Assembly: GCA_003132085.1 (NCBI GenBank)
Contig: PKWO01000518.1
Coordinates: 1-11,673, forward strand
Direction: 5' to 3'
Source: Oxalobacteraceae bacterium
Lineage (GTDB): Bacteria > Pseudomonadota > Gammaproteobacteria > Burkholderiales > Burkholderiaceae_D
Length of the DNA stretch: 11,673 nucleotides
Under the pieces are notes generated by a model, which ran no database searches, was not told the origin of the DNA, and was given only the letters and a program-made list of their open reading frames with translations. The position numbers were made by a program, and so were the translations under genes. The first letter of the stretch is position 1; every line of letters begins with the position of its first letter. Shown here in pieces: positions 6,393 to 11,673 of this stretch.

Positions 6393-6413
6393 GCCGCCGA
6401 CAGTGTCGGCGGC
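6393..6413. repeat. GC-rich perfect stem-loop
   Basis: GCCGCCGAC pairs with GTCGGCGGC around a three-base loop (AGT), a 9-bp perfect stem. The T content after it is low (TATTGTAT), so it is at best a weak terminator. It may instead be a processing or stabilising structure. Confidence 0.6.
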
Positions 6414-6580
6414 TATTGTATCTCGCCCACTCTTTGCCTCGCGCACCACGCAACAGCCTGAGATGCCAGGATCGGCACAATCCAAAGCCTAAAGAAAGCC
6501 AGCTTTTGGCCGATGTTTATAACATGAATTCCCCGCCGTTTTGTTAGTCTCAAATTCATACAGCGCAATAGGAGGCACCC

Positions 6581-6724
6581 ATGACCAAGTCCAATCATCC
6601 GACCAAGGAGCAAGTACGGGATTGGATTAAGCATCGGCACGCCGGCCATCATCCGCTGCCCGACATAAAACAGATCCGCCGCGAATTGGGTTGGGAGTTT
6701 CACAAGGTTACGCCCAACCGTTAA
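6581..6724 (+). CDS. Conserved small hypothetical protein, 47 residues
   Basis: The gene has a strong AGGAGG six bases before the ATG and encodes 47 charged, His-rich residues (TKEQVRDWIKHRHAGHHPLP, then IRRELGWEF). The pattern 'PTKEQVR-W...-P-IRRELGW' recalls short uncharacterised proteins common in Betaproteobacteria. The IRRELGW part suggests a small helical, perhaps helix-turn-helix-like, unit, but I cannot assign a function. No signal peptide or membrane segment is present. It is convergent with the next gene: its TAA (6722-6724) and the TAA of the neighbour (6721-6723 on the other strand) interlock in one TTAA. Confidence 0.75.
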   Translation: MTKSNHPTKEQVRDWIKHRHAGHHPLPDIKQIRRELGWEFHKVTPNR

Positions 6725-7620
6725 GGCGCGTTACGGTTCATCTGATGCAGTGCGTCGAGCACGCACGGGTAACGCAAGCGCACTCCCAACTCTGACTTGA
6801 TGCGTTCGTTGGCGAGCCGGCGCGATTCTGACATAAACGACAACAACATCGGCGATACCTGGTTTTTCAATTCTGCGCGCGGCAAGCGCGGTGGGCAGGG
6901 GAGTTGGAATGCCTGCGCGACCGCGTCGAAGTACTCTCCCATTTTCATGTTCGAATCGTCAACCGCGTGATAGACGCGGCACGGGGCTCCACGCAGCAAA
7001 GCCAGCATCACAATACGCGCCAAGTCATCTGCGTGAATATGGTTGGTATAAACATCGTCTTGCTCCCGTAGCGCGGGGGTGCCTTTCTTCACACGCTCAA
7101 GCGGCAGGCGATTCGCCGCATAAATTCCCGGCACGCGCAGAATCGACAAGTGCCCGCCTGATCTTCTGGCCCACGCACGCAGGGTCTGCTCGGCATCCAT
7201 ACGGCGCCTGGCGCGGGAATTTTGCGGATTCAGCGGGCGCGTCTCGTCCACCAGCATCCCGCCGCAATCGCCGTACACGCCGGTCGTACTAACGTAGACG
7301 ACAGTCGCGTGCTTCCGTAAAATGGCGGTTAAGTGCCGGGTTCGCGTGTCTTGGACGCCATCCGATTGCGGCGGCGCCAAATGTACAATGAGGGATGCTA
7401 GGGGCCCCAGCCTTGCCACGCTCGCCGGCTGATCCAGATCGGCGACAATGGGTATCGCGCCGGCCGCACGCAGTTCATCACGGCGACCGGCCTGACTAGT
7501 CACCGCGAATACACGAAAGCGGTTGCGCAGCAAGGGCAGTAGTCGCATGCCAATATCCCCGCAGCCAAGGATCAGCAGCCGCGGCTTGCCGGTTTTATTC
7601 ATGTGATATTCATCGCTCAT
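6721..7620 (-). CDS. Atypical SDR-family NAD(P)-binding protein (NAD-dependent epimerase/dehydratase-like, YeeZ group)
   Basis: 299 residues with an N-terminal Rossmann fold: LLILGCGDIG gives the G-x-G-x-x-G nucleotide-binding motif (G19, G21, G24). STTGVYGD (111-118) is the active-site strand typical of extended SDRs, followed by VDETRPLNPQNSRARRR. At the place where classical SDRs have Y-x-x-x-K there is an Arg-rich stretch (R136-R140), so the canonical catalytic pair seems missing. This is usual in the atypical SDR group of E. coli YeeZ, whose substrate is unknown. YTNHIHADDLARIV near residue 190 is the family's substrate-side motif. The start at 7620 has no clear ribosome binding site; ATG at 7602 is an alternative. 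It is divergent from the reductase gene at 7831. The product cannot be named more exactly. Confidence 0.85.
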   Translation of the reverse strand: MSDEYHMNKTGKPRLLILGCGDIGMRLLPLLRNRFRVFAVTSQAGRRDELRAAGAIPIVADLDQPASVARLGPLASLIVHLAPPQSDGVQDTRTRHLTAILRKHATVVYVSTTGVYGDCGGMLVDETRPLNPQNSRARRRMDAEQTLRAWARRSGGHLSILRVPGIYAANRLPLERVKKGTPALREQDDVYTNHIHADDLARIVMLALLRGAPCRVYHAVDDSNMKMGEYFDAVAQAFQLPCPPRLPRAELKNQVSPMLLSFMSESRRLANERIKSELGVRLRYPCVLDALHQMNRNAP

Positions 7621-7830
7621 TAGCGGGATTGTAGGGAGAAATGATCATTTTGCGCTATTAAATTTTTCATGCATGCGACAACAAGATGAAAAAAATGCGA
7701 GAATAGTTACTAGCTGCTTCTTAAGCAAAATCAACAACTTACAGTTTGTCCCTGTGGCCACATAAATTCGCGGTCTCCTCACGAAATTATGCAACATCAG
7801 GGTTATAGCTGTATCAACCATCGCTAACCT

Positions 7831-8856
7831 ATGACTTTCCAAGTAACTGTCCAGCCGAGTGGCCGGCAATTTTCCTGCGACGAAGACGAAACCGTTCTAG
7901 CTGCAGCGATTCGGGCCGGAGTCGGTTTGCCATATGGCTGCAAAAACGGCGCCTGCGGCAGCTGCAAGGGCAAACTGCTATCTGGTTCAATCACCCAAGG
8001 CAAGCATCAGGAAAAAGCGCTTTCGGCGGCCGAGGAAGAGCAAGGACAAGCGCTCTTTTGCTGCGCTATACCGCATGCCGACCTAGTGATCGAGGCGCGC
8101 GAAGTGCTTGGTATCGGGGAGTTCCCGATCAAGAAAATGCCGTCCCGCGTCGCAAAAATTGAACGCGTCGCAGACGATGTCATTGTGATGTCGCTGCAAT
8201 TGCCGGCAAACGAAAGGTTGCAATACCTGGCCGGGCAATATATTGAGTTCCTGCTCAAAGACAACAAGCGCCGCAGCTACAGCATGGCCAACGCACCCTA
8301 TAAGGATGAACACATTACCGTGCACATTCGCCATATGCCCGGCGGCCTATTCACCGACCATGTGTTCGGCGCGATGAAAGAACGCGATATCCTGCGCTTC
8401 GAAGGGCCGTTAGGTACCTTCTTCCTACGCGAAGATTCGGACAAACCGATGGTATTGCTGGCTTCCGGCACCGGCTTTGCGCCAATCAAGGCGATCATCG
8501 AACAGGCCGCGCATAATAAAACCATGCGCCCGATCGTCCTGTATTGGGGCGGACGCCGTCCCAAGGACTTGTATATGAATGACTTGTGCGAAGAGTGGGC
8601 GCGCACCTTACCCAACTTTCGCTATATTCCGGTGGTCTCCGGTTCATTGCCGGAAGATCAATGGACGGGACGGTCGGGCTTTGTACACCAGGCGGTGATC
8701 GACGATCTGCCGGATATGTCCGGCTATCAGGTATACGCTTGCGGAGCGCCGATCGTGGTCGATTCAGCCAAGCGCGACTTCGTCGCGCTGTGCCGGTTGC
8801 CGGAAGAAGAGTTTTATGCGGACTCGTTCACTTCGGAAGCCGATTTGGCAAGGTAG
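7831..8856 (+). CDS. [2Fe-2S] ferredoxin-NAD(P)H reductase (AscD-like, 'CDP-6-deoxy-delta-3,4-glucoseen reductase' family)
   Basis: A 341-residue electron-transfer flavoprotein with three modules. Residues 1-90 are a plant-type [2Fe-2S] ferredoxin: C37-X4-C42-X2-C45 (YGCKNGACGSCKG) with C77 as fourth ligand in LFCCAIP. Residues about 100-200 are the FAD-binding barrel with R148-S-Y-S. Residues about 205-335 are the NAD(P)H domain with GTGFAP (213-218) and CGAP (303-306). It would pass electrons from NAD(P)H through FAD and the cluster to a partner oxygenase, dehydratase or other protein. Such proteins are often annotated as glucoseen reductases because of AscD/RfbI, but no deoxysugar genes are visible here, so that substrate is doubtful and an oxygenase-type reductase is as likely. 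The ATG lacks a strong ribosome binding site. The 210-bp divergent gap to the SDR gene holds the promoter region. Confidence 0.9.
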   Translation: MTFQVTVQPSGRQFSCDEDETVLAAAIRAGVGLPYGCKNGACGSCKGKLLSGSITQGKHQEKALSAAEEEQGQALFCCAIPHADLVIEAREVLGIGEFPIKKMPSRVAKIERVADDVIVMSLQLPANERLQYLAGQYIEFLLKDNKRRSYSMANAPYKDEHITVHIRHMPGGLFTDHVFGAMKERDILRFEGPLGTFFLREDSDKPMVLLASGTGFAPIKAIIEQAAHNKTMRPIVLYWGGRRPKDLYMNDLCEEWARTLPNFRYIPVVSGSLPEDQWTGRSGFVHQAVIDDLPDMSGYQVYACGAPIVVDSAKRDFVALCRLPEEEFYADSFTSEADLAR

Positions 8857-9453
8857 TATTGTTCGAACATCGTAACCCGGACATCTCAGAACAATCGAAC
8901 GCACAGCCGGGAGCCTGCATCCGGTTTGCGGATTCACCGGACCGGCAATTCATGTTCGCGCCGCGTTGCACGAATCTGGCTTGCTTCCGAGGTTCGGTCG
9001 CACGCGCCTCGGCTGCCGGCAACACTTCCTCCAACTTCCATTCCCGGGCCTGTCGCCGCTCTTTTCCCGCAGTGCATCGTTTGCCTATAGCAAGTTCCTT
9101 GGTTGCCATCGATCATGGCGTCGATTGCTTGATCGGCACGCAATTTTGCAGCCTTGAGGTAACGCAGAAAACGTCATTTTTTCCTGTAGGAAACGGATGC
9201 GACATACGATTGTTTCATCTACGCGTCACCATGCTGCATTGCGCCTAGCAATTATCAAAGCATTCACTTAGTATTCAAATACCGAGCAAACGCTCGGTAT
9301 TTGAATACACTAAAATATCCCTCAAACCCTGTGGCAGCCGACAGATATATTTTGCCGCCTGTTCAAGTAGTCGATTAAGGAGGTGTGCAACCAAAGGAGT
9401 GACCAATCCGCCGAAGTAAATAAAAAATACCAATTCCATTCATGGAGACAAAA
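8857..9453. other. Gene-free stretch between the reductase and the lipase gene
   Basis: 597 bases in which several frames stay open by chance, yet none shows recognisable protein sequence or a ribosome binding site. No intrinsic terminator is evident after the reductase. The main structure is the perfect inverted repeat at 9271-9308. TAAAAT (9311-9316) just after it could be a -10 element. An AGGAGG at about 9380 has no usable start codon behind it. Confidence 0.5.
9271..9308. promoter_or_regulatory. Perfect 17-bp-arm inverted repeat upstream of the lipase operon (candidate operator)
   Basis: GTATTCAAATACCGAGC (9271-9287) and its exact reverse complement (9292-9308) flank a four-base AAAC. 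Each arm also holds its own small dyad, GTATT-CA-AATAC and GTATT-TG-AATAC, so GTATT/AATAC occurs four times. No T-run follows on either strand, which argues against a terminator. The core CCGAGC-N4-GCTCGG resembles operators of TetR-type repressors (inference). A -10-like TAAAAT lies three bases downstream, and the element is about 145 bp before the lipase ATG. Confidence 0.6.
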
Positions 9454-10386
9454 ATGAACGCATCACGCTGGAAATTTCTGCTTGCATTTCTATTGGCAAC
9501 CCTCGTTCTTCCAGCCCAATCCTGGGCTACCGGTTATACCCAAACCAAATACCCGATCGTACTTGTACACGGTCTTTTCGGATTCGATAACATCGGCCCG
9601 GTTGAATATTTCTATAACATCCCAGCAGCCTTGCGTTCTGGCGGCGCGCAGGTCTATGTCTCGCAAGTTTCCGCCGCCAACAGCACCGAGGTGCGCGGTG
9701 AGCAACTGCTGGTTGAGATACAGCAAATCCTCGCTGCCACCGGCGCCACCAAAGTCAATCTGATCGGTCATAGCCACGGCGGTCCCACCGCCCGTTATGT
9801 CGCTTCGATAAGACCGGATCTGGTTGCCTCGGTGAGCACGGTCGGCGGCGTCAACAAGGGCTCGCCGGTGGCCGACATGCTGCTCGGCATCGCACCCGCC
9901 GGTTCTTTATCCCGCACGGTTCTGGGCAGTATCACCACCGGGCTTGCGGAATTGATCAGCTTCCTGTCCGGCGCCCCTACGCTACCGCAAAACGCCATCG
10001 CCGCGGCTACCTCGCTCAGCACCGCAGGCACGCTCAAATTCAATGCAGCGCATCCGCAAGGCGTACCGACCACCGCGTGCGGTCAGGGTGCCAGCCAAGT
10101 CAGCGGAGTGTATTACTTCTCATGGAGCGGTACCCAGCCCGCCACCAATATCTTCGATATCACGGACCCGTTTCTGGTATTGACGTCGCTGGCATTTGCT
10201 GGCGCATCCAATGACGGATTGGTGGGTTCATGTTCCAGTCATCTTGGCACCGTTATCCGCGACAACTATGGCATGAATCATCTGGATGAAGTCAATCAGA
10301 CGATTGGCTTGGTCAATATCTTTGAGACCAGCCCGGTCACAGTATTCCGTCAGCAAGCGAATCGATTGCAGGGTCTCGGCCTGTAA
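9454..10386 (+). CDS. lipA: Secreted triacylglycerol lipase, subfamily I.1/I.2, foldase-dependent
   Basis: A 310-residue precursor that hydrolyses long-chain triacylglycerols outside the cell. A Sec signal peptide is clear: N-terminal R5/K7, a hydrophobic core (FLLAFLLATLVL) and a likely cleavage after SWA (residue 25). The mature part begins TGYTQTKYPIVLVHGLFGFDNI, almost as in P. aeruginosa LipA. The alpha/beta-hydrolase triad is S107 (GHSHGG), D254 (NDGLVG) and H276 (NHLDEVNQ). C209 and C260 match the conserved disulphide, and D235 and D278 match the calcium ligands. All the key residues are present. I prefer the ATG at 9454 (GGAG at good distance) over the one at 9442, which lacks a ribosome binding site. 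The foldase gene follows after 21 bp. Export by Sec, folding in the periplasm and release by a type II secretion system are expected from the family. Confidence 0.95.
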   Translation: MNASRWKFLLAFLLATLVLPAQSWATGYTQTKYPIVLVHGLFGFDNIGPVEYFYNIPAALRSGGAQVYVSQVSAANSTEVRGEQLLVEIQQILAATGATKVNLIGHSHGGPTARYVASIRPDLVASVSTVGGVNKGSPVADMLLGIAPAGSLSRTVLGSITTGLAELISFLSGAPTLPQNAIAAATSLSTAGTLKFNAAHPQGVPTTACGQGASQVSGVYYFSWSGTQPATNIFDITDPFLVLTSLAFAGASNDGLVGSCSSHLGTVIRDNYGMNHLDEVNQTIGLVNIFETSPVTVFRQQANRLQGLGL

Positions 10387-10407
10387 CAAGACGGAAACAA
10401 CGCTGAA

Positions 10408-11346
10408 ATGAAAACTAGAACGTTAATAGTGTTAAGTTCGGTGGCGCTGGTCGCCACCGTTTTTTTGGGCATCATGCTGACCCGTCCGGCTGAACATATC
10501 CCGCCGAAAGTGATGGCAGAGCCGGATATGTTCGCTTTCGTCCACTCGATGACCGGCACCAGACCGGACGGCAACCTTACGGTCACGGCCGACGACGCAT
10601 TAGTGGCGGACGTCGAACTAAGACGCATGTTCGACTACTATCTTGGCGCAATCGGCGAAAAGAATATCGACCAAATTCGCGCGGAAATCGAACTTGAACT
10701 TGACCGCAAGCTCAAGCCAGTTCCAGCGGTGCAAGCCAAGCGACTGCTGACGCGCTACATTGATTACAAACGCGCACTGGTCGACGTGGAAAAGAACCCG
10801 CAAACCCCAAGTTCCGGCATCGGGCCGGTGCGCGCCCGCCTGTTGGCAATGCAACAAATGCGTGCGCGCTTTTTCACGCCTAAGGAAGTGGAAAGCATGT
10901 TCGGCTTCGACGACGCTTACGACACGGACGCGGTGGCCCGCCTGGAAATCAACCAGGATGCCGGCCTCAGCGCAGCACAAAAGAAAGTCAAACTTGCAGC
11001 ACTGGATGCCGCCATGTCGCCGGCCTTGCGCGAAGCGCGCGAGGCCCCGCTGAAGGTCGCCAGAATGGAGGAATCGGCACAAAAGATGCGGGCCGGCGGC
11101 GCCAGTGAGGACGACGTTTATCGTATGCGCGCCAAAGCTTTTTCGCCGGAAGCGGCAGCACGCCTGGCTGCGGTGGATCAGGAAACCCTGAATTGGAAAA
11201 ACCGCATCGCCTCGTATCTGGCCGCACGCAACAACCTGATCGGCAACCCCACATTATCCGACGCAGACCGCCAGACTGCTTTGCAGCAATTGCGCGATGC
11301 GCAGTTCAGCGCCGACGAGCAGAAGCGCTTGGCTGCGTATGAGTAG
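10408..11346 (+). CDS. lifO: Lipase-specific foldase (Lif, lipase chaperone), inner-membrane anchored
   Basis: A 312-residue steric chaperone that folds the lipase encoded just upstream in the periplasm. Residues about 5-24 form one hydrophobic segment serving as membrane anchor, followed by a Pro-containing linker and a long, highly charged helical domain rich in Ala, Arg, Glu and Lys. The Lif signature RxxFDY(F/C)LSAxGE is present as RRMFDYYLGAIGE (residues 72-84), with Gly in place of the usual Ser at position 80. Other family features are RARFFTPKEVESMFG and LSAAQKKVKLAALD. The C-terminus (LRDAQFSADEQKRLAAYE) is the usual family end, so the gene is complete. The 21-bp gap after lipA and the lack of a terminator between them indicate one operon. 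Gene names in use include lifO, lipB, lipH and limA. Confidence 0.94.
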   Translation: MKTRTLIVLSSVALVATVFLGIMLTRPAEHIPPKVMAEPDMFAFVHSMTGTRPDGNLTVTADDALVADVELRRMFDYYLGAIGEKNIDQIRAEIELELDRKLKPVPAVQAKRLLTRYIDYKRALVDVEKNPQTPSSGIGPVRARLLAMQQMRARFFTPKEVESMFGFDDAYDTDAVARLEINQDAGLSAAQKKVKLAALDAAMSPALREAREAPLKVARMEESAQKMRAGGASEDDVYRMRAKAFSPEAAARLAAVDQETLNWKNRIASYLAARNNLIGNPTLSDADRQTALQQLRDAQFSADEQKRLAAYE

Positions 11347-11360
11347 ACAAGCAAGTCTAC
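11343..11360 (+). other. Short inverted repeat over the foldase stop codon
   Basis: GTAGAC (11343-11348) and GTCTAC (11355-11360) form a 6-bp stem with a 6-base loop; the first arm includes the TAG stop. No T run follows, so it is not a standard terminator. It could stabilise the 3' end or mean nothing. Confidence 0.3.
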
Positions 11361-11452
11361 CAGTAGGCCGATCGGGATTTATTGTATAGTAGAGACGAGT
11401 CGCCGCCTTTGTTCGGCACTTGGGGTGCGACCGATCAACTTAAAGGACATTC

Positions 11453-11673
11453 ATGGTACTGCTTGAATTTTCGATGTCGCCAATGACTGAAGGCGAAAGC
11501 GTGAGCGCCTATGTCGCACGTTCGCTCGATATCATAGACAAGAGCGGATTGCCCTATCAGCTTACGCCGATGGGGACCATCATCGAAGGCGAATGGACCG
11601 ACGTGATGGCCGTCGTCACCGCCTGCTTCGAAACCATGAGTGCGGACTGCAATCGGGTTGGAACCCACATCAA
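11453..11673 (+). CDS. MTH1187-family thiamine-binding protein, 3' end cut off by window edge
   Basis: About 73 residues of a protein family of roughly 100 (UPF0045/DUF77, MTH1187/YkoF-like ferredoxin fold). Recognisable parts are VLLEFSMSPMTEGESVSAYVA, LDIIDKSGLPYQLTPMGTIIEGEW and the start of the second half (VMAVVTACFETM). Family members form small oligomers, and some bind thiamine or its pyrimidine, so a role in thiamine handling is likely but not shown here. AAGGA lies seven bases before the ATG. A -10-like TATAGT is at 11385-11390. The 106-bp gap to the foldase and the likely own promoter suggest a separate transcription unit. Confidence 0.88.
   Translation, partial: MVLLEFSMSPMTEGESVSAYVARSLDIIDKSGLPYQLTPMGTIIEGEWTDVMAVVTACFETMSADCNRVGTHI

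Larger units (their letters stand above)
6249..6580. other. Gene-free stretch between cheV and the 47-codon gene
   Basis: 332 bases without a convincing gene. It holds the cheV terminator, a strong GC stem-loop at 6393-6413, and a perfect short dyad ATGTT-TAT-AACAT at 6513-6525. Inside that dyad TATAAC (6518-6523) could serve as a -10 element for the small gene downstream, although no matching -35 is visible. Confidence 0.5.

Noticed and set aside
7639..7650. A perfect 12-bp palindrome AAATGATCATTT in the divergent SDR/reductase gap
   Set aside because: It is short and AT-rich with no clear promoter spacing, so it is too weak to call as an operator.
8586..9248. A 220-codon plus-strand frame overlapping the end of the reductase gene
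   Set aside because: Its first half lies in another frame of the well-supported reductase, and the remainder shows no recognisable protein.
9380..9456. A short frame starting with GTG after AGGAGG and ending over the lipA ATG as ATGA
   Set aside because: The GTG overlaps the AGGAGG itself, so it cannot be initiated from it, and the peptide has no recognisable features.
11390..11433. A possible TPP riboswitch in front of the thiamine-binding protein gene
   Set aside because: The leader is under 70 nt and lacks the conserved THI-box sequences; only a weak GTCGC/GCGAC pairing is seen.

Overview
The window looks like a piece of a betaproteobacterial chromosome (Burkholderiales- or Nitrosomonadales-like). 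This rests on protein resemblance recalled from memory: a CheV, a ferredoxin-type reductase of the AscD-like group, a 47-residue small protein and a subfamily I.1/I.2 lipase with its foldase, all in forms typical of that class. Gene density is normal and codon use looks even. I see no mobile elements, rRNA, tRNA or CRISPR.

Left part (1-4613, all on the minus strand, read right to left). A DNR-like Crp/Fnr regulator is followed by ubiU, ubiV and ubiT, the three genes of the oxygen-independent ubiquinone pathway, and then by a ThDP-dependent indolepyruvate/phenylpyruvate decarboxylase that runs off the left edge. UbiU and UbiV keep all four cysteine ligands of their [4Fe-4S] clusters with the same spacing as the E. 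coli proteins. An FNR/DNR-type site (TTAAT-N4-ATCAA) lies upstream of ubiU, about 42.5 bp before a start point predicted from a TATAGT -10 element. That is the geometry of a class II FNR-activated promoter. A second such site (TTGAC-N4-ATCAA) lies far upstream of the regulator gene. The picture is a facultative anaerobe, plausibly a denitrifier, that switches ubiquinone synthesis to the anaerobic route under a regulator encoded next door.

Middle part (4614-8856). A 669-base gene-free stretch ends in a candidate sigma-28 (FliA) promoter for cheV, a CheW-receiver fusion protein of chemotaxis, which is closed by a good intrinsic terminator. Next come a GC-rich stem-loop, a 47-codon gene with a strong ribosome binding site, a convergent atypical SDR/epimerase gene whose stop codon interlocks with it, and a divergent gene for a [2Fe-2S]/FAD/NAD(P)H reductase.

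Right part (8857-11673). A gene-free stretch of nearly 600 bases contains a perfect 17-bp-arm inverted repeat about 145 bp upstream of a secreted triacylglycerol lipase gene, which is followed by its membrane-anchored foldase (Lif). The window ends inside a gene for an MTH1187-family thiamine-binding protein.

The strongest candidates for a second look are the regulator-ubiUVT-decarboxylase cluster with its FNR-type sites, and the nested palindrome upstream of the lipase operon. I see no wholly new system.
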